A stretch of DNA of 64,000 bases from Pseudalkalibacillus sp052246725 (GTDB lineage Bacteria > Bacillota > Bacilli > Bacillales > Fictibacillaceae), in assembly GCA_052246725.1 (NCBI GenBank), contig JBQQCL010000001.1; one strand, 5' to 3'. Made by a program: the position numbers and the translations under genes. Of this stretch, positions 50,467 to 59,774 are shown piece after piece. The notes under the pieces are model-generated. The model made no database searches and was not told where the DNA came from. It saw only the letters and a program-made list of their open reading frames with translations. How positions within the stretch are numbered: the first letter of the stretch is position 1; every line of letters starts with the position of its first letter.

Positions 50467-50477
50467 TGGTCTGACCA
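50467..50477. promoter_or_regulatory. FadR-type operator, gntR promoter
   Basis: TGGTCTGACCA, 46 bp upstream of the gntR start, in the divergent gap with the second regulator. Confidence 0.8.
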
Positions 50478-50602
50478 ATAATAATACCCTTAAGGAAATA
50501 GTAATGAATTTTGTAATTTCAGTCAACACCTATTTATCTATTTTTCGTTCATCTGGTTTGTTAAACTATAACTATTAATTCTGAAAAAGACGGTGATCCA
50601 TT

Positions 50603-51214
50603 ATGGCAAATAACTATCAAATCCGCTCAGTCCCACGGATGTTTGAAGAAGTCATCAACCAAATCATTACATATATCCACGATGAAAAACTTGAAAAAGG
50701 GGCAAAACTTCCTCCAGAAAGAAAGTTGAGTGAATTGCTTGCAGTCAGCCGTTCCTCTGTCCGTGAAGGGCTTCGAATATTAGAGCTTTTAAAGTATTTA
50801 GAATCGAGACAAGGTGGTGGAACGTTTGTTTCTGCTCCCCCGCCGTTTTTGATTCCATCTCGGATAATACGACAGGAATTAGAACAGGAAACATTGGATA
50901 ATTATTTGGATATCGCTTTGATGAATGCAGAAAAAATCATTTTATTGACCATTGATAAAGAAGTTTCAATAAGCCTTACAAGAAGTGATAATCATGGATT
51001 CTGGACTGAGTTTTCAAAATGGGTGAATGAACTTGGAAAGCATTTAGAGAATGCTTATTACCTTCACCTATGGAACAATATTCATCATCTACTAACGGAA
51101 AACAGATACCTCGAAAATCTGACCATTTCCACAACGATCGATGATTTGAAAATCGCATTTTATAAAAAAGATAAGGCGACTTTAACAGCTTTCTTTAATT
51201 CATTCAGTGGATGA
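50603..51214 (+). CDS. GntR-type regulator with divergent C-terminal domain
   Basis: 203 residues. The winged helix KLPPERKLSELLAVSRSSVREG and wing SRQGGGTFV are good. The C-terminal part is shorter than an FCD domain and lacks its His/Asp metal set, so ligand sensing may be lost or different. Divergent from the FCD regulator and convergent with permease B, whose end it overlaps by 11 bp. It may control permease B or modulate the main regulator. Confidence 0.82.
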   Translation: MANNYQIRSVPRMFEEVINQIITYIHDEKLEKGAKLPPERKLSELLAVSRSSVREGLRILELLKYLESRQGGGTFVSAPPPFLIPSRIIRQELEQETLDNYLDIALMNAEKIILLTIDKEVSISLTRSDNHGFWTEFSKWVNELGKHLENAYYLHLWNNIHHLLTENRYLENLTISTTIDDLKIAFYKKDKATLTAFFNSFSG

Positions 51215-52592
51215 CGTATACGAATGTTGTTCCGATGATGAACATCATCAAGAGATAAACACCATTCCATTTAAAACCGACAAGAAGTCCAGATCGTTTC
51301 AAAGAATTACTGACAAGCAGGTTCAATGGATTCACCGGGCTCAAGACTGCTCCCATCGACCATGAAATCATGATAAGTAAAGCGATGACCTCTGGTCTAG
51401 TTCCGATGAAAGAAGGTTCAATCTGTGTCACAAGTGTCGTGACAACTACGATCTGGTGAATTCCGATGAAAGACAGGATTACGATGATTCCCATTACCGT
51501 CAAGCTGAATAAGAGAAAAGAGGTTGAGGCTACCATGTTCAAGAATTGCTTGATCCAGGACGCTATGATCGTACCCTCCAGTGCTTTTCCAAAAAAGCCT
51601 GCACTGATGAACAAGACGATTTCGTTATTCATCCTCGGTAACGATGCTTGTTTATAATTCACGAATAGTTGCTCTGCATCTCTCCATTTATGTTTTACTA
51701 TAGACCAAAGTAACGGATACATGATCGACATCAGACTGACCAGGAACATCATCGGCCATTTTGTAAGAAACTCCAGTAAAAATATCGACCCCATCAAGAG
51801 TAGGATGATCAGTAATAACTGAGTTATTTTCGCTTGTTGTTCCAGATTGTTGGTTTCTACTGTATCTGCCTTTTTTAACAGGTCCCCGCTGTGATGTTTA
51901 TTTTTAAGATATAATCCGAACAGAAGGTTTCCTGCGATCAATTGGATGATCGCCATTGATAATCCTAAAGGGAGATAGTCCAATATAGGGATTTTCAAGT
52001 AATACAAAACCAATGCGACGGAAGCAAAGTAAGGCGACCACAAAATAACAGTTGAAAATCCTACAAGATAGGATTTTGCCAGAAACACAGGAGATAATTT
52101 GATATTCTTGATCGTTTCGTGTAGAATCCGGATCGAACCTAGATTCAATACCGGTCCAAGAAGAAAGATGATGAGGGAGATACTGCCGAACAGCTTTTTC
52201 TTACTGGCCATCATTTTTTCGAGATAAAACCGTACCGTATTAAAATATCCACCAATTTTGAGCGGGATTGAAATCAATGGAACCAGCATGACTAAAATCA
52301 AGATCGGCAGGTTTGTTGTCACACCATTCACAAAACCATCTAAGCCTACCCCTTTTGATATGTAAAAAATGATCCCAGAGATGAACATCAATACCGAAAA
52401 AATCCGAGGCGTGGAATTAGAATGCTGTAGGCTTAATAAAAAAATAACGACACTTAAACCCGCTAAGAAGATTTGAAAGTTGAACGAATGGACAAAGAAG
52501 TTCACGAAGTAAACGAAACACATCGCCAAAATCAGGTTGCTTTTCATTTGAAAAGAAGAGTTCACTTGATTTTGAACCTGAGGATGAGGCAT
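51204..52592 (-). CDS. Multi-pass permease B (paralogue of 33258)
   Basis: About 462 residues, 11-12 helices, same order of conserved blocks as permease A: ITTNLPILILVMLVPLISIP-type early segments, a charged mid loop (KNKHHSGDLLKKADTVE), GFFGKALEGTIIA, IGIHQIV and SPVNPLNLLVSN. ATG at 52592 (MPHPQVQ) is favoured over 52598 by AAGGTGG spacing. One copy in each GntR-controlled cluster suggests hydroxy-acid or related organic-acid import. Confidence 0.75.
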   Translation of the reverse strand: MPHPQVQNQVNSSFQMKSNLILAMCFVYFVNFFVHSFNFQIFLAGLSVVIFLLSLQHSNSTPRIFSVLMFISGIIFYISKGVGLDGFVNGVTTNLPILILVMLVPLISIPLKIGGYFNTVRFYLEKMMASKKKLFGSISLIIFLLGPVLNLGSIRILHETIKNIKLSPVFLAKSYLVGFSTVILWSPYFASVALVLYYLKIPILDYLPLGLSMAIIQLIAGNLLFGLYLKNKHHSGDLLKKADTVETNNLEQQAKITQLLLIILLLMGSIFLLEFLTKWPMMFLVSLMSIMYPLLWSIVKHKWRDAEQLFVNYKQASLPRMNNEIVLFISAGFFGKALEGTIIASWIKQFLNMVASTSFLLFSLTVMGIIVILSFIGIHQIVVVTTLVTQIEPSFIGTRPEVIALLIMISWSMGAVLSPVNPLNLLVSNSLKRSGLLVGFKWNGVYLLMMFIIGTTFVYVIH

Positions 52593-52682
52593 CTTCATTC
52601 CACCTTTGTATCAAATTGGAAGAGATAAATAGAATGATAGTATGAAAGGTTTTTCAATTCAAGATTTTCGACTCACGAAATA

Positions 52683-52734
52683 ATAAACGCCCATTTTGAA
52701 CCTTCGAGTATGGAAGGTTCAAAATGAGCGTTTA
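52683..52734 (-). terminator. Long terminator hairpin
   Basis: CATTTTGAACCTTC pairs with GAAGGTTCAAAATG, extended by AAACGC/GCGTTT, with a seven-base loop and A/T runs outside. It follows the stop of the glycerate dehydrogenase gene. Confidence 0.85.
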
Positions 52735-52746
52735 TTTTTTTATAGG

Positions 52747-53709
52747 TTAAACGACTACGTATTCGGGTTTTTCATTTTTCAATGATTTGATCAAGTTATC
52801 AGCTGCGACGTTTGCCATCTTCAATCTTGTTTTGATACTGGCGCTTCCGATATGCGGTAGAGTGACCACATTCGGAAGTGTGAGGAGTGGGTGATCGAGG
52901 GGGATGGGTTCTTGTTCAAAAACGTCGAGACCTGCTGCCCAAATCTTGTTATCTTTCAACGCATTATACAACGCTTCTTCATTAACGATTCCCCCACGGG
53001 CTGTGTTGATCAAGATGGCTGTACTTTTCATGAGGGAAAGTTCTTTTTCATCAATGAGATCATGGGTCTCTTTTGTATATGGGGTGAGGACGCATATAAA
53101 ATCAGATTTTTTCAATAACTGATCCATACTTACATAAGTGATACCGTACTTTTTCTCCGCCTCTTGTTTTCGAGACCGGTTATGATAGACGACATTCATA
53201 CCGAAACCAAATGCACGTTTGACCACTGCTTCGCCAATCCGTCCCATTCCGATAATCCCTAAGGTCGCTCCATATATATCCTGTCCTGTCAATTGCATAG
53301 GGGACCAGGTTTTCCACTCGCCATCCCTTAGATAAGAGGAGCTTTCTACGATCCTTCGAGCAGTTGCCATCATCAATGCAAATGTCAGATCTGCTGTCGT
53401 TTCAGTTAAGACTCCGGGTGTGTTCGTCACCGTGATCCCTTTTTCTTTTGCCGATTGGATATCGATATTGTTATAACCGACAGCCAAGTTACTGACTACT
53501 TTCAAGTTTTCTGCTTTTTCTAATAGGGTCTTATCGATCGTTTCCGTTAGTAAACAGAACAGGCCATCGATTTTCTGAATCTTCTCCTCAAGAACACTTC
53601 TGGGAACCGGTGTATCTTCTTCCGGCCACATCTCGACTTCACAAGTTTCTCTTATTTTTTCTACGATCTGGTCGTCTATTTTTCTCGTGATGTAAATGGT
53701 AGGTTTCAT
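52747..53709 (-). CDS. D-glycerate dehydrogenase / glyoxylate-hydroxypyruvate reductase
   Basis: 320 residues. NAD site GIIGMGRIGEAVVKR; catalytic Arg in NTARGGIVN, Glu in DVFEQEPIPLDHP, His in LPHIGSA. Close in layout to GhrB/YoaD-type enzymes acting on glyoxylate, hydroxypyruvate or D-glycerate. AAAGGAGG supports the start. Glycerate released by the neighbouring mannosyl-/glucosyl-glycerate module could be its substrate (inference). Confidence 0.88.
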   Translation of the reverse strand: MKPTIYITRKIDDQIVEKIRETCEVEMWPEEDTPVPRSVLEEKIQKIDGLFCLLTETIDKTLLEKAENLKVVSNLAVGYNNIDIQSAKEKGITVTNTPGVLTETTADLTFALMMATARRIVESSSYLRDGEWKTWSPMQLTGQDIYGATLGIIGMGRIGEAVVKRAFGFGMNVVYHNRSRKQEAEKKYGITYVSMDQLLKKSDFICVLTPYTKETHDLIDEKELSLMKSTAILINTARGGIVNEEALYNALKDNKIWAAGLDVFEQEPIPLDHPLLTLPNVVTLPHIGSASIKTRLKMANVAADNLIKSLKNEKPEYVVV

Positions 53710-53852
53710 GTGGTAGCCTCCTTTGTTTATGATAGTTGTGGAAAGAACTAAACTAGATACGGATACTTGGAAAAGTGATTTTTAAAAAGAAGAATAGCAG
53801 ACCACCTTTTTAATTGCAATAGTTTTCTGTATTTTCTAAAATTTATATTGAA

Positions 53853-53883
53853 AAAACCAAAAGGATTCATTCCCTTCTGGTTT
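53853..53883 (-). terminator. Terminator of the MBL hydrolase gene
   Basis: Minus-strand AAACCAGAAGG pairs with CCTTTTGGTTT (one mismatch), followed by a T run. It lies 27 bp past the stop. Confidence 0.75.
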
Positions 53884-53910
53884 ATATTTTTCTTATGTTT
53901 TACGTATGCA

Positions 53911-54885
53911 TCAAATCGCTCTGTAATGCCAGACTCCATCTTTCATTTCTTTCGTCACCTTCTCATGAGCTTCAAGATAATCCAGATGCCCGATGACTTC
54001 AGACATGACGAGTGAGAATTGGCTTACGTACTTGCTGCGATACATCGTTTGACCGAGTTCGCTCGCAGTCTCGACTCCATTTTTCACATGATCCAACACC
54101 TTGTCGGCTTTTCTCTTAATACCATCCAGCCTGATCTCAATCAGATCTTCAGGGTTTTCGATCAGTTCTCCGTGTCCAGGAAAGACAACCTGAATATTGT
54201 AGGCGCGTAATTTTTCCAACGACTTTTCGAGCTCAAGTACAGTCTTGATACGATTCCCTTCACGATCCGGCTCGACAAGGGCGTTACTTGAAATATGGTC
54301 AAGCAAGAGATCTCCGCCAAACAACCATTCCCGCTCCCGATCCAGGAAAACCAAATGGTCAGGTGAATGCCCTGGTGTAGGGATCCGCTCTAGACCAGCA
54401 ATCGGATCATGCCCAATAGGCGTCAGGTCAGCTTGGATCCTCTTTTTGTCATGATTTTCGAAGGCATCTTCTAACTTTTGGATCTGCTTCTCTCCTGCCT
54501 CACCGCATCCCATCTCCTTATATAAACGCGCAAAAAACTCAATTCTCATACGGAAAAAGTCCTTGTCTCTTTTTAAACGATGAATCGCCTTTTCAGGAAC
54601 ATACACTGGAATATCCCGCCTGGCCACAATACGATCGACCAGCCCAACATGGTCCTCATGATTATGAGTGATGATGATCCGGTCCAAATCTTTAATTGAA
54701 AAATCCTGGCAACGGATGGATTCGTGGAAAGCTTCCCAGCACTTTCCGGAGTTGATTCCTGCATCAATCAGCGACAGGCGTCCCTCTTCTTCTACCAGGT
54801 AAAAATTGAAGGAAGCAAGGTCTGAGCTAGTCGGAACCATGATCGGATGCACGGTCCGGTCGTTGTCTTGAATTTCTTCTGCCAT
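53911..54885 (-). CDS. MBL-fold metallo-hydrolase
   Basis: About 324 residues: metal motif THNHEDHVG (HxHxDH), IPTPGHSPDHLVF (His), FGGDLLLDH (Asp) and VVFPGHGELI (His), then a C-terminal helical domain typical of LACTB2-like or YqgX-like hydrolases. The substrate may be a thioester or lactone. The frame opens at 54960, but the ATG at 54885 (MAEEIQDNDRTVH) has AAGGA upstream. The 54886-55130 gap beyond the start holds only AT-rich sequence with several CTAGAA words. Confidence 0.85.
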   Translation of the reverse strand: MAEEIQDNDRTVHPIMVPTSSDLASFNFYLVEEEGRLSLIDAGINSGKCWEAFHESIRCQDFSIKDLDRIIITHNHEDHVGLVDRIVARRDIPVYVPEKAIHRLKRDKDFFRMRIEFFARLYKEMGCGEAGEKQIQKLEDAFENHDKKRIQADLTPIGHDPIAGLERIPTPGHSPDHLVFLDREREWLFGGDLLLDHISSNALVEPDREGNRIKTVLELEKSLEKLRAYNIQVVFPGHGELIENPEDLIEIRLDGIKRKADKVLDHVKNGVETASELGQTMYRSKYVSQFSLVMSEVIGHLDYLEAHEKVTKEMKDGVWHYRAI

Positions 54886-55130
54886 TATGTACACATCCTT
54901 AGCACGTACTCTATCCATTACTCTATACCATTTAAGGCCGATATTTCCACTTTCAAACATAATCCCAGAAAATTCGTATGGACTTCTAGAAAAAATTCGT
55001 TTATTCCAGAAAAACAGCTTCGAATCCTAGACATTTTTAATTAATTCTAGAATTTTTAGCCATAGGCCTAGAAATTAGTAATGATGTACTATCAAAAACA
55101 ACCACCCATTACGGGCAGCTGTCTCCAAAT

Positions 55131-56816
55131 TTATTCTTTTATCCAAACGAATTCATACGGTCCAAGCTTCAGGTTGCCGTCAACTGTTTCGCCACTCAAC
55201 AGATCGGTTCCGCGAACGCCTGCGTCAACAGTCGTTTCCTGACTGGCCAGGTTCACGACAAAATAGACGCTGTCACCTTCTCCAGTCCGTTTTAACGCAA
55301 ATACTTCTTCACCAAGATCCAGAACTTCTTGCTCTGCATACGGTGAAAAGGCTTTTTCCTTTTTCCGCACCTGGATCATTTCAGACATTCGGTTAAAAAT
55401 CTGAGCGCGTCGCGGACTGGTTTCAAGCTCTTCCTTCAGCTGGGTCACTTCGAGTTTTTCACGGTTGATGCGGCGGTTTATGCCCGACGCTTCGAGGCCC
55501 TCATAGTCATTCCGCGATCCGAACAGCGAATGATAGTAGATCGCCGGCACACCAATCACCGATAGCAGGATCGAATGTGCAGCAAGCGTCTTCTGGATCT
55601 GCTGTTCTTCAGACACATCTTCGTCCTTGTTCACGAGTGCATCCGCATAATTGATGTTCAGCTCATAAACCGACTGGGTGCCGTCCGGGTTTGATTTATA
55701 GGAAACCTTCCCGCCGTTCTCCTGAACCTTGTCGACAAGCATCTGTTTTTCATCTTCACTCAAAATGCCTTCTGTTGGACGCATACCGATGCCGTCGTGA
55801 CTCGCCAGGAAGTTGAAGTATGTCGCTTTGTCAGACACCTTCCCAATTGTTTTCGCCCACTCCGTCAATGTTTTACCGTTGTGCGTGGTTAACGCATGAA
55901 GCACAAGTGGCGGCAGTGAAAATTGATAAACCATGTTTGCTTCCTTCTCACCGTCACCGAAATAGCTGATGTTCTCTTTATGCGGCACATTCGTCTCTGT
56001 GATGATCTGCGTGTTCGGCTTGAAATACTCCAGAATCAAGTTCCACATCTGGATGATCGCATGTGTCTGCGGCAAGTGGATGCAAGACGTACCCGACTCC
56101 TTCCACAGGAAACCGATCGCATCAAGACGAATGCTTGTCCCGCCTCTATGCGCGTACATCAAAAGGATATCCGTCAAGTCGACGAGAACCGGAAAATACG
56201 CAACATTCACATCGACCTGGTCTTTACTGAAGGTCGTCCATGCCGTTTTCGTTCCATTTTTCCCTTCGTACTCATGGAAAAGCGGTGAAGTCCGCGGGCG
56301 CACGACTTGCGATGCATCAAACTCTGGATCGTGCGGAACGAAATATTCCTTATACTTCGGGTCCTCCTGCAGATAACCCTGGAACCAGTCGCTTGATTGC
56401 GAGATGTGGTTGGCGACGAAATCGAACATCAGACGGAAGTCCTTTGACATCCCTTCGATTTCCGACCAGTCTCCGAGCTTTGGGTTGATTTCACGGTAAT
56501 CCGTCACCGAAAAACCGTCATCCGACGTGTACGGGAACATCGGGAGCAAATGGACGTCGCTGATGATGCGCTTCGCCTTTTCTTTTAAAAACCCATGAAG
56601 CGTCTCAAGCGTTGGCTTCCCATCCTCATAGATGCTATCGCCATACGTGATCAGATAGACCGTCTCTTCCGATGGCTTTTCTGCCTCTGTCCAGTCCTGC
56701 CCTTCCCACTTCTCAAAGAGTGCTTCGATCTGTTCAAGATATTCTGGTTTGTAATCCGAGCCGTAGATGAAACGGATTTTCTCTTCTAGCTTCTGTAATA
56801 GCTCTTCCCTGTTCAT
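55131..56816 (-). CDS. GH13_18 phosphorylase (glucosylglycerate/sucrose phosphorylase type)
   Basis: 561 residues. (beta/alpha)8 barrel with nucleophile Asp in SIRLDAIGFLWKE, acid/base Glu in IITETNVPHKENISYFG and third Asp in LASHDGIG. There is no signal peptide. The Glu-motif and position beside a mannosylglycerate-type GH38 and PTS point to glucosylglycerate phosphorylase, giving glucose 1-phosphate plus glycerate; sucrose or glucosylglycerol phosphorylase are alternatives. AAAGGA supports the ATG. It ends the PTS-mannosidase transcript. Confidence 0.85.
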   Translation of the reverse strand: MNREELLQKLEEKIRFIYGSDYKPEYLEQIEALFEKWEGQDWTEAEKPSEETVYLITYGDSIYEDGKPTLETLHGFLKEKAKRIISDVHLLPMFPYTSDDGFSVTDYREINPKLGDWSEIEGMSKDFRLMFDFVANHISQSSDWFQGYLQEDPKYKEYFVPHDPEFDASQVVRPRTSPLFHEYEGKNGTKTAWTTFSKDQVDVNVAYFPVLVDLTDILLMYAHRGGTSIRLDAIGFLWKESGTSCIHLPQTHAIIQMWNLILEYFKPNTQIITETNVPHKENISYFGDGEKEANMVYQFSLPPLVLHALTTHNGKTLTEWAKTIGKVSDKATYFNFLASHDGIGMRPTEGILSEDEKQMLVDKVQENGGKVSYKSNPDGTQSVYELNINYADALVNKDEDVSEEQQIQKTLAAHSILLSVIGVPAIYYHSLFGSRNDYEGLEASGINRRINREKLEVTQLKEELETSPRRAQIFNRMSEMIQVRKKEKAFSPYAEQEVLDLGEEVFALKRTGEGDSVYFVVNLASQETTVDAGVRGTDLLSGETVDGNLKLGPYEFVWIKE

Positions 56817-56829
56817 CGTCTCGTCCTTT

Positions 56830-59484
56830 CTATTCCGCTTTCAGTTTTACCGTCGTATAGCCTTTCGCTGGCACTTCGAATGAACCTTCGATCGCTTCAG
56901 CTTCTGTTTCATGCAAGTTAACGAGGACTTGTATTGCGAATTGTTCCGTCTCAATCGAAACGGTTTGTGCTTTTTCTGTCGGATTGAAGAGGCGTACGAT
57001 CACACCGTCCTTATCATGTGCCTGCTTGATTGTGCTCACGAAAACTTGATCATTCTCAATTTTAAATAGGGAGAACTGATCGTCAAGTTGATCGATGGGA
57101 TACGGGATTTCAAACCGCTCCAACCTCTCTTCAAACGTATTCAAGGTCTGCTTCTGGTACGTCGCCTCGTGCTGTTTATATTGCTCAGTAACCTGGAATA
57201 AACGCACCGGATTCAACGCTTCATTTGTAAAAGAGATGCTGTATTCGAATGTGAGTTTTTGCTGTAATTGAGCACCCGGTGTTTTGACGACTTTGTTGTT
57301 GATGCCTGACGCACGGCCTGGACGCCATAATAGGTTGTCCCGACCGAGCAATCCGACACTTCGGAACAACGTCAGTGCAATTTCACCGTTTTCCGGTAGC
57401 ACTTCGTATTCCTTCAACCCTTTTGTGATCAATGCCAGCGCCTGCTCATTATCGGATACTGCTGCGAAATTTTCAAGCGGGTAGATCGGTACAGGTGCTT
57501 CGACAAAACCGTCTTCACGCCAGTTTTTAAGGTATGGGTTTTCAGTGCCTCGCTTCAACACGCTGAATGCCTGATCCGCGTAAGAATGCTGTACATTTGT
57601 GAATGGTGTGTTTACCTTAACCCGGACGCGGTGATCGCAAATATCATTGTCGATTTCGTGCTCGACACGGACAAACGCTTCCCCTACTCGAAGTTCAAGG
57701 CGTGTCAAAATTTCGAGCGTCTTCGAGTTCTTTTTGACTTCACGTTCTTTAAGCGTGCCTGGTACATTCGCTTTGTGTTTCACCGTCATCATTTGGATTC
57801 TGTTTCCATGTTCGACGAAAACAAGTTCAGCGTCTTCGATAATGATTTCTTTGTCTCCTTTTAACGGTGAAAAATCATAAGAATCCCCTGCATCCGCGAC
57901 ATTTTCGAACGAAAGCAGTTGCTCGATTGTGCCTCCAGACTCAAAGTTCGTCAAGTTGAGTTTGCCATCTTCAAACGCAATTTTAAGATTATCATTTGAT
58001 ATGGTTGATGAATCGATTTCAGCGACACGATTCACTTTTTCTGCTCCATCTTCCACGACAAATGTCGCATAGCCCATCGCTGGTATGCCGTTCGCTACCA
58101 AATGGATTTCAGAGCGGTAGTACCCTGGGATTTCTACCTCTTTGTCCCCTTCAGCCGTAACGACAACCTTTTTACCGCCGCTCATGTACGTCTGATCAGT
58201 CACTTCAAATTCGACAACTTCTCCATTTAAGGTTTTAACCGCAAAATCAGGAGAGTTCGTGAAGATGACCGCTTCCATGACACCTTGGTGGGCATAAGGC
58301 TTCGTGTTAAAAGTGACAAGAAGATCATTTCGGCCTGCTTTCTTGCTGATTGCTTCAGTCATCTGCTTTTTAATGATGTTGATGAGTCCATCTGCCATCC
58401 GGTTCACTTTTTCAAGGCGGACAACGATGTCATGGTTCGTGTCATCCGAATTACAGCCGCCAATACTGTCATGTGCATGGACATCGAACAGCTCTTTCCA
58501 CATCTGATCAAGCCAGCTTTGCGGATACTTCAGCCCGTGTTTTTGACCGACCACGGCGAGAGGCTCGAGCACATACAGGATTTTGTTTTCGACAATTTCA
58601 TTTAGCTGCTTGATGTCATACCGCTGCGAACGGATCGTGTTGTGGATCCGTGATTTTTGTGAAGCAAGCAATTCCCCCTCGATCACATTCGGAAAAGTTC
58701 CTTCAGACCACGTCTCTTTCATGAAAGTTTCATAGTCAGAAAGCACATACTCATGCTTCTCGTCTTTTTCGTTCAGCTTTTTGATCGTTTCAGGAAAATG
58801 GCTACGGACGAAGACCTGGTCGCCACCGGACGGCAGCAACAGGTTGTCCGTGCTTTCGTTTAGTTCCGCAAGCTTCTCGAGCATCGGCCCTAATTTTTCC
58901 TCGTAAAACTCGCCCTCAGCAGCTAGAAACTTCCCAGGGCCATAGCCGAGATACATGTAGTTCGTCTGGACCGTTTCCCTGTCCGGAGATTTCCAGATGA
59001 AGTTCAAATCACCGTTGATCTGGTCGTTGTAGATCCCCCGCTGCAGGATGCTGTACTCCATGCCGAACCCTTTGAAAATCGATGGCAAGTAGGCGTTCTG
59101 CCCGAAAATATCAGGCAGGTAGCCGACCTTCATGCTGTGCCCCATCTGTTCCGCAATCCGCGTTCCATACAGGAGATTTCGGATGAGCGATTCCTTGTTG
59201 ACGAGCAAGGAATCTGTCTGCGTATACCATGGGCCAACGAAAATCCGTTTGTTTTCGATGTGGTTTTTTAGTCGGTTGTGATCCTCAGGACGGACCTTCA
59301 AGTATTCCTCGACCAATGAAGATTGAGCGTCGAACACATAACCTGTGAATTCCTCGGCATTTTCAAGGACGGTCATCAATGCATCGAGATTTTCGACGAG
59401 TAAAAGGTTCGAGTCCTCTATCGTAAAGTACCATTCGCGGTCCCAATGCGAATGCGGGACCACGTAGACACGTTTCTGTTTCAT
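56830..59484 (-). CDS. mngB: GH38 alpha-mannosidase (MngB-like)
   Basis: 885 residues. Zinc site HSHWDREWY near the start, the nucleophile Asp in GYLPDIFGQNAYLPSIF, HDSIGGCNSDDTNHD, and a long beta-rich C-terminal region. Cytoplasmic. It most resembles bacterial 2-O-(6-phosphomannosyl)-glycerate hydrolases that act after PTS import. ATG at 59484 (MKQKRVYVVPH) is 10 bases after GGAGG; the upstream ATG lies on the site itself. Coupled by 13 bp to the GH13 gene. Confidence 0.9.
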   Translation of the reverse strand: MKQKRVYVVPHSHWDREWYFTIEDSNLLLVENLDALMTVLENAEEFTGYVFDAQSSLVEEYLKVRPEDHNRLKNHIENKRIFVGPWYTQTDSLLVNKESLIRNLLYGTRIAEQMGHSMKVGYLPDIFGQNAYLPSIFKGFGMEYSILQRGIYNDQINGDLNFIWKSPDRETVQTNYMYLGYGPGKFLAAEGEFYEEKLGPMLEKLAELNESTDNLLLPSGGDQVFVRSHFPETIKKLNEKDEKHEYVLSDYETFMKETWSEGTFPNVIEGELLASQKSRIHNTIRSQRYDIKQLNEIVENKILYVLEPLAVVGQKHGLKYPQSWLDQMWKELFDVHAHDSIGGCNSDDTNHDIVVRLEKVNRMADGLINIIKKQMTEAISKKAGRNDLLVTFNTKPYAHQGVMEAVIFTNSPDFAVKTLNGEVVEFEVTDQTYMSGGKKVVVTAEGDKEVEIPGYYRSEIHLVANGIPAMGYATFVVEDGAEKVNRVAEIDSSTISNDNLKIAFEDGKLNLTNFESGGTIEQLLSFENVADAGDSYDFSPLKGDKEIIIEDAELVFVEHGNRIQMMTVKHKANVPGTLKEREVKKNSKTLEILTRLELRVGEAFVRVEHEIDNDICDHRVRVKVNTPFTNVQHSYADQAFSVLKRGTENPYLKNWREDGFVEAPVPIYPLENFAAVSDNEQALALITKGLKEYEVLPENGEIALTLFRSVGLLGRDNLLWRPGRASGINNKVVKTPGAQLQQKLTFEYSISFTNEALNPVRLFQVTEQYKQHEATYQKQTLNTFEERLERFEIPYPIDQLDDQFSLFKIENDQVFVSTIKQAHDKDGVIVRLFNPTEKAQTVSIETEQFAIQVLVNLHETEAEAIEGSFEVPAKGYTTVKLKAE

Positions 59485-59538
59485 AAAAAGCATGCCTCCA
59501 ATGTCAATGTCAGTAGTTCTAGCTGCTGTTCATGTAAT

Positions 59539-59769
59539 AATCTCTTCAGTTTTTGAGTTGATTTGTTCACTTTCCGGGGTAATCTGTTCACATTTCGGAT
59601 TAATCTGTGCACTTCTCAAGATATTCTGTTCACTTCCCAAATTAATCTGTTCACTTTTCCACATATTCTGTTCAGTTTCGAGATTGATCTGTTCACTTTT
59701 CCACATATTCTGTTCAGTTTCGAGATTGATCTGTTCACTTTTAAAGATAATCTGTTCAAATCTAAAATT
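59539..59769. repeat. 21-bp tandem repeat array, 11 units
   Basis: Eleven head-to-tail 21-bp units with plus-strand consensus AATCTGTTCACTTTTC plus five variable bases. It fills the gap between the PTS gene and the mannosidase gene and ends 5 bp before the PTS stop codon. Units 6-9 are two exact 42-bp doublets with at most one change. No gene is encoded here. Confidence 0.9.
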
Positions 59770-59774
59770 TCCGC

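Noticed and set aside
53748..53939. 63-aa minus-strand frame after the MBL gene
   Set aside because: Overlaps the MBL 3' end and runs through its terminator; no ribosome site and AT-rich composition only.
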